Positions 52,937 through 63,564 are shown, numbered from the stretch's first letter. The stretch is 64,000 bases of DNA from Clostridium cuniculi (GCF_004353185.1 NZ_SMUS01000008.1:1-64000); one strand, 5' to 3'. The notes: a model not told the origin generated them from the letters alone. Program-made: numbers and translations.

Positions 52937-53755
52937 TTATATTATTTCAATTACTCTATTCATTAACTTTATAAAATCATTCTTAACTCTAGCAGAAGTT
53001 TCGATAACTTCTTCATGGTTTAAAGGTTGATCTAATATTCCAGCGGCCATATTTGTTAAACAAGAAATACCAACTGTTTTAATACCACAGTGGTTTGCAA
53101 CAATTACTTCTGGAACAGTTGACATACCAACTGCATCTCCACCCATAATTTTTGCAAATCTTACTTCAGCAGGAGTTTCGTAAGTAGGTCCAGAGAACAT
53201 TACATATACTCCTTGTTGTAATTTTATTCCTAACTCTTTACCAGCTTCTAGAACCTTATTTCTAAGTTCTAAGTTGTAAGCTTCAGACATATCAGGGAAT
53301 CTAGGTCCAAATTCATCAATGTTATGTCCAAATAAAGGATTTGATCCAGAAAAATTAATATGGTCAGTAATAACCATTAAATCTCCAGCATTAAAGTCTT
53401 TATTAACAGCGCCACAAGCATTTGTAACTATAAGTTTTGAAACACCTAATAATTTCATTACTCTTACAGGGAAAGTTACTTTATCTAAAGAGTATCCTTC
53501 ATAGTAATGGAACCTTCCTTGCATAGCAACAACTTGTTTGTTTCCAAGTTTACCAATAACTAATCTACCAGCATGCCCTTCTACAGTTGATGTAGGAAAG
53601 TTAGGAATATCAGAATAGTTATAATACTCTGCATCTTCGATAGTATCTGCTAATGAACCTAATCCAGAACCAAGAATTAATCCTATTTCTGGCTTGTATT
53701 TACTTTGTTTTAAAATAAAATCAGCTGAAGCTTTAATTTGAGTTAATAAATCCAT
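52937..53755 (-). CDS. punA: Purine-nucleoside phosphorylase (trimeric type)
   Basis: A 272-residue trimeric-type PNP. GSGLGSLAD (about 29-37) binds phosphate, with VEGHAGRLVIG (about 58-68), NACGAVN (about 112), and DHINFSGSNPL (about 131) lining the purine site; GPTYETPAEVR is near 189. It cleaves guanosine and inosine with phosphate for salvage. AGGTGAT-type ribosome site. The gene starts 12 bases downstream of the murC stop and probably shares its transcript. Confidence 0.92.
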   Translation of the reverse strand: MDLLTQIKASADFILKQSKYKPEIGLILGSGLGSLADTIEDAEYYNYSDIPNFPTSTVEGHAGRLVIGKLGNKQVVAMQGRFHYYEGYSLDKVTFPVRVMKLLGVSKLIVTNACGAVNKDFNAGDLMVITDHINFSGSNPLFGHNIDEFGPRFPDMSEAYNLELRNKVLEAGKELGIKLQQGVYVMFSGPTYETPAEVRFAKIMGGDAVGMSTVPEVIVANHCGIKTVGISCLTNMAAGILDQPLNHEEVIETSARVKNDFIKLMNRVIEII

Positions 53756-53767
53756 AAAATCACCTCG

Positions 53768-55156
53768 TTATTTTTCTTTTGCTCTATTTAAAAGTATATC
53801 GCCAACTTTAACAACATCTCCAGCACCTACTGTAAGTATTAAATCTTTAGGTTGAACTTTTGATGCTAAATAATCAGCAACTTCTTCATGACTATGAAGG
53901 TTTATACAGTTTAATCCAGTTTTTCTTATTGCATCTCCAAGTTCATTAGAGGATACTAAACCTGTATCTTTTTCTCTTGCAGCATAAATATCCATTAGAA
54001 TTAGTTCATCGGCAGAAGAGAAACATGTTGTAAATTCATCAAAAAGAGTTTTTGTTCTAGTATAAGTATGTGGTTGGAATACACAATATGTTTTATCGTG
54101 TTCAATAAGTTTTGCTGTATCTAATGTTGCTTTTATTTCAACAGGATGATGAGCATAATCATCTATTATAGTAGTACCATTGAACTCACCTTTATATTCA
54201 AATCTTTTATGAGCTCCCTTACATTCAGCTAATCCATTTATTATAGCTTCTGTAGGAATATTTAATATTAAAGAGGTACATATAGTTGCAAGAGCATTAA
54301 GTATATTATGCTTACCAGTTGTATTTAATGTTACATCAAATAAATTTTCACCATCTTTACAAACTGTAAATGTAGCACAACCTTTATTATTAAAAGAAAT
54401 ATTAGTTGCAGTTACATCACCTTTAGTAAAGCCATAGCTTATAGTATTACATTTTGCATAATTGATAACTTCTAATACTCTAGGATCTTCTGCACAACCA
54501 ACTAAATATCCATCAGATGGAATTAAATCAGAGAACTTTTTAAAAGTATCTTCGATGTGATTTATATCTCTATAGTAATCTAAATGATCTGCGTCTATAT
54601 TTAATATTATTCCTATATAAGGGTAGAATTTTAAAAATGAGGCTTTATATTCACAAGCTTCTGTTACAAAATACTCACTTTCACCAATTTTATAATTACC
54701 ATGAATAGCATCAACATCGCCACCAACTAAAATTGTAGGATCTAAGTTTGCATTTAATGTTATATGAGATAACATAGAAGTTGTTGTTGTTTTTCCATGA
54801 GTTCCAGCAACAGCAACATTGTATTTATGCCCTTTCATTATATAGCCTAAAAATTCAGCTCTATCCATTAATTCTATATTTTTATTTTTTGCTTCAATTA
54901 TTTCAGGGTTAGTAGAGGCAATCGCAGCAGTATATACTACTAAATCAACATTTTTAAGATTTTCACCTTTATGCCCTATGTAAATTTCAGCACCAGATTC
55001 TCTAAGTTTATTTAGAACTTCAGATTCTTTAGCATCAGATCCAGATACTTTATAACCTTTTGTTAATAGAACGGCAGCAAGTCCACTCATACTTACTCCG
55101 CCAATTCCAATAAAATGTACTTTTCTACTTTTACTTGAATTTAGATCGAAAGACAA
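53768..55156 (-). CDS. murC: UDP-N-acetylmuramate--L-alanine ligase
   Basis: A 462-residue Mur ligase that adds L-alanine in peptidoglycan precursor synthesis. N-terminal [16 protein letters not shown] (about 15-30) binds the UDP-sugar, the ATP P-loop is [12 protein letters not shown] (about 118-129), and DDYAHHP (about 341-347) is in the C-terminal domain. Length and order are standard. It is transcribed away from purR and is followed by punA within 12 bases. Confidence 0.95.
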   Translation of the reverse strand: MSFDLNSSKSRKVHFIGIGGVSMSGLAAVLLTKGYKVSGSDAKESEVLNKLRESGAEIYIGHKGENLKNVDLVVYTAAIASTNPEIIEAKNKNIELMDRAEFLGYIMKGHKYNVAVAGTHGKTTTTSMLSHITLNANLDPTILVGGDVDAIHGNYKIGESEYFVTEACEYKASFLKFYPYIGIILNIDADHLDYYRDINHIEDTFKKFSDLIPSDGYLVGCAEDPRVLEVINYAKCNTISYGFTKGDVTATNISFNNKGCATFTVCKDGENLFDVTLNTTGKHNILNALATICTSLILNIPTEAIINGLAECKGAHKRFEYKGEFNGTTIIDDYAHHPVEIKATLDTAKLIEHDKTYCVFQPHTYTRTKTLFDEFTTCFSSADELILMDIYAAREKDTGLVSSNELGDAIRKTGLNCINLHSHEEVADYLASKVQPKDLILTVGAGDVVKVGDILLNRAKEK

Positions 55157-55575
55157 TATATCAACCCCTTTATTGTATAATTATAATATGAGATTTTTGT
55201 TTCTAAATATTTAATGAGTATTTTCTATGTAACTTCAATTAATTAAATTAAAATTTAGATTCTCATTTAATATATATTTATAATTATATACAAATTTGCT
55301 AGGTTGAACACAAAAAATAAAAAATATATAAAATATTTTACAAAAAAAGAGCCAAATTATATATATGAAGAAAAGTATTTATAAAACGTTTATAATATGG
55401 AAGAAAAAAGATAAATTTTTATAATTAAACAAAGAAAATAACTTATATGAAGAATTACTGATAAATAACTTAAAAAAGTATTGATAATGTAATGAATATA
55501 GAATAAAATATGAATATTCGGGTGAGATAAATTGAAAAAATTCGTGTTTTTGAGAAAATAAGGAAGGTGAGTAAA
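55157..55575. other. AT-rich intergenic region, murC-purR
   Basis: This 419-base divergent promoter region is very AT-rich. A palindromic AAACGTTT core lies near 55386-55393. No gene, riboswitch or clear terminator is seen, and I could not place either promoter with confidence. Confidence 0.4.
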
Positions 55576-56391
55576 GTGGAAAAGTTAAGTAGAAATAATA
55601 GAGTTGTAGCCATTACAAAGATATTAATAGAAACTCCTAATAAGGTTATAGGACTAAATAGATTTTCGGAGCTTTTAAATGCAGCTAAATCAACTATTAG
55701 TGAAGATATAGTAATAGTTAGAGAAGTATTAGAAAAATTAGAAATGGGATCTATAGAGACTATTTCAGGAGCAGCAGGAGGAATTAAATTTATTCCTTCA
55801 ATGGGTAAACAAGCCAGAGAAGAGTTTGCAAATGAATTATGTGAAGCATTATTAGAAGAAGGTAGAATTGTACCAGGAAACTTTGTTTATTTGACAGATA
55901 TAATGTATAATCCACAAATAGTAAGTAAAGCTGGAGTTATTTTAGCTTCACATTTTCAAAATATGAATATAGATTACATAGTTACTGTTGAAACAAAGGG
56001 AATTCCTTTAGCATATGAGGTTGCTAAAAGTCTTGGAATAGAACTAGTAATAATAAGAAAAGACAACAAAATTACAGAAGGACCAACAGTTACAATTAAT
56101 TATGTATCAGGTACAAGCGGAAGAATTCAGCAAATGGCATTAGCTAAAAAATGCATGAAGCCATCTAGTAAATGTGTATTTATAGACGATTTTTTAAGAG
56201 GTGGTGGAACAGCTGAGGGAATTAAAGATCTTTTAAAAGAATTTGATAGTGAATTAGTTGGAACAGGAGTATTGGTTGATAACGTTGGAATAGAAAATAA
56301 GAGAACATCTGATTATATTTCAATTATTGACTTAGAATACAATAACGAAGAAGAAAAACTTAATGTTAGACCATCTGCCTTTATAAATTAA
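55576..56391 (+). CDS. purR: Purine operon repressor PurR
   Basis: A 271-residue PurR of the Gram-positive type: N-terminal winged helix (about 1-72; KLSRNNRVVAITKILIE) and a phosphoribosyltransferase-like domain with a PRPP loop VFIDDFLRGGGTAEG (about 203-217). PRPP relieves its repression of purine genes. GTG 55576 is eight bases after AAGGAAGG; the GTG at 55567 overlaps the ribosome site and is unlikely. It lies upstream of spoVG, as in Bacillus. Confidence 0.93.
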   Translation: MEKLSRNNRVVAITKILIETPNKVIGLNRFSELLNAAKSTISEDIVIVREVLEKLEMGSIETISGAAGGIKFIPSMGKQAREEFANELCEALLEEGRIVPGNFVYLTDIMYNPQIVSKAGVILASHFQNMNIDYIVTVETKGIPLAYEVAKSLGIELVIIRKDNKITEGPTVTINYVSGTSGRIQQMALAKKCMKPSSKCVFIDDFLRGGGTAEGIKDLLKEFDSELVGTGVLVDNVGIENKRTSDYISIIDLEYNNEEEKLNVRPSAFIN

Positions 56392-56399
56392 TAGAAAAT

Positions 56400-56511
56400 C
56401 CGGTTGCTTTAAAAACAAATAAAATAAATTATGGAAAATTTTAAAAAAATACAAGTAAAAAAAAGGATTTTTAAACTTTTTATAGAAATAGTATTATTAT
56501 AAAGCAACTGG
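56400..56511 (+). promoter_or_regulatory. Long-range inverted repeat framing the spoVG promoter
   Basis: CCGGTTGCTTTA (56400-56411) is complementary to TAAAGCAACTGG (56500-56511) with one G-U pair. The right arm overlaps the first two bases of the spoVG ribosome site GGAGG (56510-56514). Confidence 0.6.
56464..56489 (+). promoter_or_regulatory. Possible sigma-H promoter of spoVG
   Basis: AGGATTT (56464-56470), a 14-base spacer and GAAAT (56485-56489) resemble sigma-H elements AGGAWWW and GAAT. In B. subtilis spoVG is a classical sigma-H gene. Confidence 0.5.
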
Positions 56512-56523
56512 AGGTGTAGTGAA

Positions 56524-56808
56524 ATGACAATCACAGACGTTAGAATTAGAAAAATAGCAGCAGAAGGAAAAATGAAAGCTATAGTTTCTATAACATTTGA
56601 TAATGAATTCGTTGTTCATGATATTAAAGTTATCGAAGGACAAAATGGTTTATTTATTGCAATGCCAAGTAGAAAAACACCAGATGGAGAATTTAAAGAT
56701 ATTGCCCATCCAATAAACACAGATACTAGGGAAAAAATTCAATCATCTATATTAAAAGCTTACGAGGCTGCAGTAGAAGAAGAAGAAAACGTTGTTATAG
56801 CTGAATAA
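56524..56808 (+). CDS. spoVG: SpoVG, RNA/DNA-binding regulator
   Basis: A 94-residue SpoVG. It starts [20 protein letters not shown] and contains [20 protein letters not shown] and the FKDIAHPI block, which are highly conserved. SpoVG is a nucleic-acid-binding regulator with roles in sporulation and virulence; in Firmicutes it is a small dimer. GGAGGTG ribosome site. A terminator follows at 56817-56857, before glmU. Confidence 0.96.
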   Translation: MTITDVRIRKIAAEGKMKAIVSITFDNEFVVHDIKVIEGQNGLFIAMPSRKTPDGEFKDIAHPINTDTREKIQSSILKAYEAAVEEEENVVIAE

Positions 56809-56816
56809 TAGTTTTA

Positions 56817-56857
56817 AATAAGAGGAATATATACACGTATATATTCCTCTTATTTTA
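56817..56857 (+). terminator. Terminator of spoVG
   Basis: AATAAGAGGAATATATAC and GTATATATTCCTCTTATT form an almost uninterrupted 18-bp stem followed by TT. Confidence 0.85.
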
Positions 56858-56976
56858 TAATTTTATTGAAGTGTTGAAATACTTTAGTTAATGCAATATA
56901 ATATATAAGAAATATGCACGAACGTTTTGGGATAAAATTTAGATTTTATCCTTAAATTTTATAGAGAGGTGAGTTT

Positions 56977-58350
56977 ATGTATAAATGTGCTCTAATATTA
57001 GCAGCAGGTCAAGGAAAGAGAATTAAATCAGATTTACCTAAAGTTCTACATAAGGTTTGTGGTAAAGAGATGGTTAATCATGTAATTGACACATTAAGAA
57101 AAGGGAACGTAGAGGATATAAATGTTATCGTAGGTAAAGGTGCAGAATTAGTTAAAGAAAATACTAAAGCAAGAAATGTTAGTTATTCATTACAAGAAGA
57201 ACAATTAGGAACAGGTCATGCTGTTAAGTGTGCTATAGATTTCTTAAAAAACAAAAAAGGGACAGTTGCAGTTTTTAACGGGGATGCTCCTTTAATAAAA
57301 GAAGAAACTATAGAAGAATTATTTAAGGCACATAAAGAAAGTGGAAATAGTGCAACTATACTTACTTCTATTTTAGATGATGCTTCAGGATATGGAAGAA
57401 TTATAAGAAATGAAAATGAAGTATTAAAGATAGTTGAGCATAAAGATTGTAATGAAGAAGAGCTAAAGGTTAGAGAAATAAATTCTGGAATGTACTGCTT
57501 TGAAATCGAAAGCTTAGTTGAATGCTTAGACAACCTTTCTAATGATAATTCTCAAGGAGAATATTATCTAACTGATGTAATTGGAATGATGAAGGAAAAA
57601 AATGAAAAGGTTGGAGCACTTGTAATAAATTACGAAGAGACATTAGGCGTAAACTCAAGAGTTCAACTTGCAGAAGTTGAAGCTATTTTAAGAAAGAGAA
57701 TAAATAATAAACATTTAGAAAATGGTGTAACTATAATTGATCCGAATACAACATACATTGGTATTGATGTAGAGATAGGTCAAGATACTATAATATATCC
57801 GGGTAACGTTCTTGAAGGAAATACAGTAATAGGTAAAAATTGCTTATTATATCCAAATTCAAGAATCAACAATAGTATTATTGGTGAAGATGTAGAAATA
57901 CAATCATCTGTGATACTAGAAAGTGAAGTTGGAAATAATACTACTGTTGGTCCTTTTGCTTATATTCGTCCACAATCTGTAATTGGAAAGAATGTAAGAA
58001 TTGGTGATTTTGTAGAGATAAAAAAATCTACAATAGGCAATAATACTAAAGTATCTCACTTAACGTATGTAGGAGATGCTGAGGTAGGAGAAGGCTGTAA
58101 TTTTGGTTGTGGAACTGTTACTGTTAATTATGATGGTAAAAATAAGAACAAAACTATTATAGGAAATAATAGCTTTATTGGATGTAATACAAATTTAATT
58201 TCACCTGTTACAGTAGAAGATAATACTTACATTGCAGCTGGTTCAACTATTACTAATGATGTAAAGAGTGGAGAATTAGCAGTTGCTAGAGCTAAGCAAA
58301 GGAATATCGAAGGTTGGGTAGATAAAAAAGGTCTTATTAAGAAAAAATAA
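56977..58350 (+). CDS. glmU: Bifunctional GlmU
   Basis: A 457-residue enzyme with an N-terminal uridyltransferase (about 1-230; [20 protein letters not shown]) and a C-terminal left-handed beta-helix acetyltransferase (about 250-457; hexapeptide repeats such as [13 protein letters not shown]). It makes UDP-GlcNAc for cell wall synthesis. The metal-binding Asp of the uridyltransferase is in FNGDAPL, and GEYYLTDVI is conserved. GAGAGGTG ribosome site. prs follows after 64 bases. Confidence 0.96.
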   Translation: MYKCALILAAGQGKRIKSDLPKVLHKVCGKEMVNHVIDTLRKGNVEDINVIVGKGAELVKENTKARNVSYSLQEEQLGTGHAVKCAIDFLKNKKGTVAVFNGDAPLIKEETIEELFKAHKESGNSATILTSILDDASGYGRIIRNENEVLKIVEHKDCNEEELKVREINSGMYCFEIESLVECLDNLSNDNSQGEYYLTDVIGMMKEKNEKVGALVINYEETLGVNSRVQLAEVEAILRKRINNKHLENGVTIIDPNTTYIGIDVEIGQDTIIYPGNVLEGNTVIGKNCLLYPNSRINNSIIGEDVEIQSSVILESEVGNNTTVGPFAYIRPQSVIGKNVRIGDFVEIKKSTIGNNTKVSHLTYVGDAEVGEGCNFGCGTVTVNYDGKNKNKTIIGNNSFIGCNTNLISPVTVEDNTYIAAGSTITNDVKSGELAVARAKQRNIEGWVDKKGLIKKK

Positions 58351-58414
58351 TATATATTAAACTATAAGATAAATATGGCAAACGTTATTGCAAATTAAGG
58401 AGGGTCTCATAATT

Positions 58415-59374
58415 ATGATATCTCATGGGAAAAAAATAAAAATATTTACAGGAAATTCACATCCTGAACTAGCAAAAGAAATTGCTGATTTACTTGGAAT
58501 ACCACTAGGAAATGCAAAAGTTTCAACTTTTAGTGATGGTGAAATATCAGTAGATATTAATGAAACAGTAAGAGGGGTAGATGTATTTATAGTACAATCA
58601 ACTAGTTCACCAGTTAATAATAACTTAATGGAATTATTAATAATGATAGATGCATTTAAGAGAGCATCAGCTGGTAGAATAACAGCGGTTATTCCGTATT
58701 ATGGATATGCTAGACAAGATAGAAAGGCAAAATCAAGAGATCCAATTACTGCAAAACTAGTTGCAGACATATTAACAGCAGCAGGAGCAGATAGAGTATT
58801 AACAATGGATTTACATGCTTCTCAAATTCAAGGATACTTTAACATACCAGTGGATCATTTATTAGGTTCACCAATATTAGCTAAGAGTTTTGTTGATAAA
58901 GGATTTAGTGATCAAGATGACGTAGTTGTTGTATCACCTGATTTAGGTAGTGTTACAAGAGCAAGAAAATTTGCTGATAAATTAAATGCACCAATTGCAA
59001 TTATTGATAAGAGAAGACCAAAAGCAAATGTATCTGAGATAATGAATATTATCGGAGATGTTAATGGGAAAAGATGCATATTAATCGATGATATGATTGA
59101 TACTGCTGGAACTATAGCAAATGCTGCAAATGCATTAAAAGAGCTAGGAGCAAAGAATGTTTATGCTTGCTGTACTCATGGAGTATTATCAGGACCAGCA
59201 TTTGAAAGAATAAATAATTCTGCAATTGAAGAGTTAGTAATGTTAAACACTATTCCGCTTCCGGAAAAAGAAGGATTAGATAAGTTTAAATCTATTTCTG
59301 TTGCACCATTATTTGCAGAAGCAATTAAAAGAATATATGATGATGAGCCAATAAGTAAATTATTTGAAAATTAA
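58415..59374 (+). CDS. prs: Ribose-phosphate pyrophosphokinase
   Basis: A 319-residue class I PRPP synthetase. It shows [11 protein letters not shown] (about 8-18), the ATP-site YGYARQDRK (about 93-101), catalytic [11 protein letters not shown] (about 129-139) and the PRPP loop [11 protein letters not shown] (about 217-227). It supplies PRPP for purines, pyrimidines, histidine and NAD, and PRPP is the ligand of PurR encoded 3 kb upstream. ATG 58415 has AAGGAGG about ten bases upstream. A terminator follows at 59383. Confidence 0.95.
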   Translation: MISHGKKIKIFTGNSHPELAKEIADLLGIPLGNAKVSTFSDGEISVDINETVRGVDVFIVQSTSSPVNNNLMELLIMIDAFKRASAGRITAVIPYYGYARQDRKAKSRDPITAKLVADILTAAGADRVLTMDLHASQIQGYFNIPVDHLLGSPILAKSFVDKGFSDQDDVVVVSPDLGSVTRARKFADKLNAPIAIIDKRRPKANVSEIMNIIGDVNGKRCILIDDMIDTAGTIANAANALKELGAKNVYACCTHGVLSGPAFERINNSAIEELVMLNTIPLPEKEGLDKFKSISVAPLFAEAIKRIYDDEPISKLFEN

Positions 59375-59382
59375 TAATTTGT

Positions 59383-59412
59383 GACTGCTACATATGTAGC
59401 AGTCTATTTTTA
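59383..59412 (+). terminator. Terminator of prs
   Basis: GACTGCTAC and GTAGCAGTC with an ATAT loop and a TATTTTT end. Confidence 0.88.
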
Positions 59413-59513
59413 TGCTTTTTGAATATTGTGTTACAAATGTAAATTTTATAAAAACTCTATTATTGTTTTTTTAAATATAGTATAAAATAATAAATAAGGA
59501 AGGTGAATAAAAG

Positions 59514-60200
59514 ATGGAAGATAAATTGGGAAAAGTTTTAATAGTAGATGATGATACTCATATTAATGAACTTATAGATATGTATTTAATAAGTGGAGGA
59601 TATGTTACTAAGAAATGTTTCAATGGAAATGATGCTTGCAATATAGTGTCATCAGAGGATATAGGGTTAGTAATATTGGATGTAATGTTGCCAGGAAGAG
59701 ATGGAATAGAGGTTCTTAAATACATAAGAAAAAGTAGCGATATTCCAGTAATAATGTTAACAGCAAAGGGTGAAGTCTTTGATAAAGTACTTGCATTAGA
59801 GCTGGGAGCTGATGATTATATGGTAAAACCATTTGATCCTAAGGAATTATTGGCAAGAGTTAAAGCTGTAACAAGAAGATATGCAGTTGATAATCAAACA
59901 AAAGATGTAATTAAATATTCAGACTTAACAATTGATATTGGAGGATATGAAGTAACATATAAAGGAAATGTTGTGAAGTTAGCACCTAAGGAATTGGAGT
60001 TACTTCATTTTATGGCAAGTAATCCCAATAAAGTTTTCACTAGAGAACAACTTATGTATGAAGTATGGGGATATGATTACCCAGGAGATTCAAGAACTGT
60101 TGATGTTCATATAAAAAGATTAAGAGAAAAGGTCAAAGGTGGAGAAAATTGGGAGCTTCAAACAGTATGGGGTGTTGGTTATAAGTTTGAGGTGAGATAG
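59514..60200 (+). CDS. OmpR-family response regulator
   Basis: A 228-residue regulator: receiver domain (1-120) with acidic pair at Asp12-Asp13, phosphoacceptor Asp56 in VILDVML, Thr83 and Lys105, then an OmpR/PhoB winged helix (about 133-228; PKELELLHFMASNPNKVFTREQL in part). The kinase gene follows with no gap, so the two are one operon. A purine-rich AAGGAAGG site precedes the ATG. The target genes are unknown; the downstream HtrA-like membrane protein may be one. Confidence 0.92.
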   Translation: MEDKLGKVLIVDDDTHINELIDMYLISGGYVTKKCFNGNDACNIVSSEDIGLVILDVMLPGRDGIEVLKYIRKSSDIPVIMLTAKGEVFDKVLALELGADDYMVKPFDPKELLARVKAVTRRYAVDNQTKDVIKYSDLTIDIGGYEVTYKGNVVKLAPKELELLHFMASNPNKVFTREQLMYEVWGYDYPGDSRTVDVHIKRLREKVKGGENWELQTVWGVGYKFEVR

Positions 60201-61610
60201 GTGAAGAAAAATAGCATAGTACGAAAGTTAATAATTACTTTTTCTTCAATAACAGGGGGGTTATTAATCCTTGTTGGATTAGTGTTAAGTGTAGGCTTTT
60301 ACAGACTTAGCCATGATGAACTTGTAGATACACTAAATAAACAATTAGATGTTGTTTCAGAAGCAGTAGGTAGTTATTTAAACAATCAAGATGGTACTTA
60401 CGATGAAGTTAATCGATTGTTAAAGATAGCGTGTTTAACCAATGATATGGATGGAATTGTAGTAGATAGATTAGGATATGTTTATATGGTATCTAGTCAA
60501 GATTACAGTAGCCTTAAGTATACTAATATAGATATAACTAAATTTAAAACACCTACTAATGGAAATATACTGTATAAAAAAATTTTAATAAAAGATAATG
60601 ATAATGCAAGAGTAGATGCATTTATTAAACCTATTTATTCTAATAAACAATTAGATGGTTATATAATAATGGTTGAGAATGAACCCATAAATGAAAAGCG
60701 TACAATACTTGTAATATGGATATCTATTATATTAGCAGTAATAGTTGCAGGAGCAATTGTAAAATATTTTGCTCAATTATTAGTAGTAGAACCAATAGAG
60801 GAGATTAATAATGCTGCAAAAAGATTAGCTAAAGGTGATGTACAAGAAAGAGTTAAAGTTGTTGGAAAGAATGAGATAGGAGAATTGGCTGAATCATTTA
60901 ATAGAATGGCACAGTCTATAGAACAGTCTGATAATATTAGAAAAGAGTTTATTTCAAATGTTTCTCATGAATTACGTTCACCTATAACTTCAATAAAAGG
61001 ATTTATTGGAGGAATATTAGATGGAGTTATTCCGAGAGATAAGGAAAATTATTATTTAAAAATAGTTTATGATGAAATTGATAGATTGGCTAGGCTTGTT
61101 AATGATTTATTAGATATTTCAGCTATGGAATCAGGAAAATTTAATTTACATATTTCTGAGTTTGATATTAATCAAACAATAAGTTTGTGTATATTAAATT
61201 TAGAAAATAAGATACAAACAAAGGGTCTAAATGTTAAAGCAACATTTCACGAAAAAAGATGCTTTGCCATAGGAGATAGAGATAGAATACTTCAAGTTAT
61301 GACTAATTTACTTGAAAATGCTATTAAATATAGTGAAGATAATGGACAAATAGAAGTTAATATATCAACAAAAGGTGAAAAAATATTTGTAAGTATATTT
61401 AACTCAGGCGATATTCTTTCGGAAAATGATTTAAACCATATTTGGGATAGATTTTATAAGAGTGATAAGTCAAGAACTAATAAAATTAGTACAGGATTAG
61501 GATTACCTATAGTAAGATTAATATTATCACAACACAATCAAGATATATGGGTAGAAAATGTAGAAGATAAAGGTGTAAGATTTATATTTACATTACAAAG
61601 AAATAGCTAA
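60201..61610 (+). CDS. Membrane sensor histidine kinase
   Basis: A 469-residue kinase with two membrane segments (about 10-32 and 168-186) and an extracellular sensor of about 135 residues. A HAMP linker follows (about 190-245), then a HisKA helix pair with the phospho-His256 in SNVSHELRSP, and a HATPase_c domain (N-box NLLENAIKYS, WDRFYKSD, G2 box GLGLPIV). The start is GTG immediately after the response-regulator stop. The sensor part has no domain I can name. Signal unknown. Confidence 0.92.
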   Translation: MKKNSIVRKLIITFSSITGGLLILVGLVLSVGFYRLSHDELVDTLNKQLDVVSEAVGSYLNNQDGTYDEVNRLLKIACLTNDMDGIVVDRLGYVYMVSSQDYSSLKYTNIDITKFKTPTNGNILYKKILIKDNDNARVDAFIKPIYSNKQLDGYIIMVENEPINEKRTILVIWISIILAVIVAGAIVKYFAQLLVVEPIEEINNAAKRLAKGDVQERVKVVGKNEIGELAESFNRMAQSIEQSDNIRKEFISNVSHELRSPITSIKGFIGGILDGVIPRDKENYYLKIVYDEIDRLARLVNDLLDISAMESGKFNLHISEFDINQTISLCILNLENKIQTKGLNVKATFHEKRCFAIGDRDRILQVMTNLLENAIKYSEDNGQIEVNISTKGEKIFVSIFNSGDILSENDLNHIWDRFYKSDKSRTNKISTGLGLPIVRLILSQHNQDIWVENVEDKGVRFIFTLQRNS

Positions 61611-61710
61611 AAATATGCAGTAAAATAATATCAAAAATTAGATTTTGATATATGATTAGAAATATTGAAGTTATTTTTTATATACAATATTTCAATAGTC
61701 GGAGGTGGAT

Positions 61711-62847
61711 ATGAGTAATAGAGAAGACAGAAAAATAAAAATATCGAATGATCCACAAGATAGGATATCTAATATAATTTTTGAAAAGAAAAATACTACT
61801 CGAGCAAGGGTAAAATTTGGTGTTAAAATAATTTTATATGTAGCAATGGCAGGAGTCTTAGGTTCAATTATATCTAATATAAATATTAAAAATAAGTATG
61901 GCGGAACTATGCAACAGATTAAAGAAATTAAAGAAAGTGCAGATATGGTTATATTAGATTATACAAAAATTATAAAAGAAGTATCACCGTCATTAGTTAG
62001 TATTAGTGACTCGGTAGAAAAACTTACTGCAGATGAATATTTTGAAGGAAATACAACTGGAGTTATAATAGATTCAAGTGGAATAATATTAACAAATTAT
62101 TCTGAAATAAAAGAAAAAAGTGATATATATGTAAAGTTATCATCAGTGGCAGCAACGCCAATAAAAGCAAAAATCTTAGTTGAAAATGAAGCTAGAAATT
62201 TAGCTATAATAAAAATAGAATTTGATGGAGAATTACAACCTATAAAAATAGCAGATTCAGAGAGTATAAAAGAAGGGCAAGGAATAGTTGTATTAGGAAA
62301 TGCTATAGGAGATGAATATATAGGAAGTTCAATTCCAGGTATCATTACATCAAAGAATGAAAAGATAACTATAGAAGAAGGGAAAAAACAGTCACTTTTA
62401 CAAATAAATGCACCTATAAATGAAAAAAATACAGGAGGTGCAATTTGTAACTCTGAAGGGGAATTAGTTGGAATTGCTGATTTATCTATTACTAATGAAC
62501 GAAATGAAGAAGGACTTTATTACGGATTACAAATGGAAGAACTTCAAGATATGATTAATTCAACAAATGCATTTAAAAGACTTTTAGGGATAGTTGAGGG
62601 TGGAGTAGTTACTGATGAAACAAGAGAGTTTAGCGGTTTCTATATACAAGAATTAGATAAAGAAGGAAGTGCGTATTTAGCTGGTATTAAACCTACAGAT
62701 ATTATTATAGAAGTAGATGGATATAAAATTCAAAATGTTGATGATTTAATACAATTATTACAAAATAAGAAAAAAGATGATATACTACATTGTAAAGTTT
62801 TAAGTGAAGGTGAAATGAAGAATGTAGATATTAAGATATTAATATAA
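61711..62847 (+). CDS. HtrA/DegP-like membrane protein lacking the catalytic triad
   Basis: A 378-residue protein: short cytoplasmic tail, one membrane anchor (about 36-56), a trypsin-like domain (about 90-275) and a C-terminal PDZ domain (about 290-378). At the three catalytic positions the residues are changed. TNNHV-type His is Ser131 (TNYSEI), the DLA-type Asp is Asn163 (RNLAIIKI), and the GNSGG Ser is Thr241 (EKNTGGAI). This looks like a pseudoprotease, perhaps a scaffold or chaperone. ATG 61711 has GGAGG five bases upstream. It follows the two-component genes by 100 bases. Confidence 0.8.
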   Translation: MSNREDRKIKISNDPQDRISNIIFEKKNTTRARVKFGVKIILYVAMAGVLGSIISNINIKNKYGGTMQQIKEIKESADMVILDYTKIIKEVSPSLVSISDSVEKLTADEYFEGNTTGVIIDSSGIILTNYSEIKEKSDIYVKLSSVAATPIKAKILVENEARNLAIIKIEFDGELQPIKIADSESIKEGQGIVVLGNAIGDEYIGSSIPGIITSKNEKITIEEGKKQSLLQINAPINEKNTGGAICNSEGELVGIADLSITNERNEEGLYYGLQMEELQDMINSTNAFKRLLGIVEGGVVTDETREFSGFYIQELDKEGSAYLAGIKPTDIIIEVDGYKIQNVDDLIQLLQNKKKDDILHCKVLSEGEMKNVDIKILI

Positions 62848-62850
62848 ATG

Positions 62851-62890
62851 AATTTAGACTAATTCTAACAAAGAGTTAGTCTAAATTTTT
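62851..62890 (+). terminator. Terminator of the HtrA-like gene
   Basis: AATTTAGACTAA pairs with TTAGTCTAAATT, followed by TTTTG. Confidence 0.82.
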
Positions 62891-62988
62891 GTTTTAAAGT
62901 TGAATTTGATATAATAATAAAAAACTTTTATTATTAAAAAAATGGTATAATATAAAATAGTCACTTTAAGAGTAACGGAGGAATAAAA

Positions 62989-63564
62989 ATGTTTTTAATA
63001 GTTGGATTAGGAAATCCGGGAAAAGAATATGATGGAACAAGACATAATATAGGATTTGCTGCTGTAGACTATATTGCTGATAAGTATAATATAGAATTAA
63101 ATAGGATAAAATTTAAAGGTGTGTTTGGTGAAGGATTTATAAATGGAAAAAAAGTAATTTTATTAAAGCCAACTACGTATATGAACTTAAGTGGAGAAAG
63201 TATTAGAGAAGTAATTAATTTTTATAAAATATCAAATGAAGAAGTAATTGTAATATATGATGATATTAGCTTGGAGGTAGGAAGATTAAGAATAAGAGAA
63301 AAAGGTAGCCATGGTGGACATAATGGAATAAAAAGCATTATAGCTAACTTAGGAACTGACGTATTTCCAAGAGTTAAAATAGGAGTAGGAGCACCAAAGG
63401 GGAATTTGGTTTCACATGTATTAGGAAAATTTAGTGAAGATGAAATTGAAATTTTAAGAGAAACAATAAAGGCATCAAGTGATGCAGTAAGTATAATGTT
63501 AAAATCAGATACTAAAGAAGCAATGAATAAGTTCAATGGATTTAATGCATGTAAAGAAAGTTAA
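62989..63564 (+). CDS. pth: Peptidyl-tRNA hydrolase
   Basis: A 191-residue Pth that releases tRNA from stalled peptidyl-tRNA. The [18 protein letters not shown] stretch (about 5-22) holds the catalytic His (His19/20 of RHN) and binding Asn; [12 protein letters not shown] (about 64) and GGHNGIKSI (about 108) complete the active site. It lies upstream of mfd, as in B. subtilis (spoVC). GGAGG ribosome site. Confidence 0.95.
   Translation: MFLIVGLGNPGKEYDGTRHNIGFAAVDYIADKYNIELNRIKFKGVFGEGFINGKKVILLKPTTYMNLSGESIREVINFYKISNEEVIVIYDDISLEVGRLRIREKGSHGGHNGIKSIIANLGTDVFPRVKIGVGAPKGNLVSHVLGKFSEDEIEILRETIKASSDAVSIMLKSDTKEAMNKFNGFNACKES

Noticed and set aside
55381-55397. cre-like AAACGTTT core in the murC-purR region
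   Set aside because: It lacks the outer TG and CA of a cre, and no promoter could be placed next to it.
61711-62847. Frameshift or pseudogene explanation for the missing triad
   Set aside because: The reading frame is intact from membrane anchor to PDZ domain, with conserved neighbours at each site; point replacement in a functional gene fits better.
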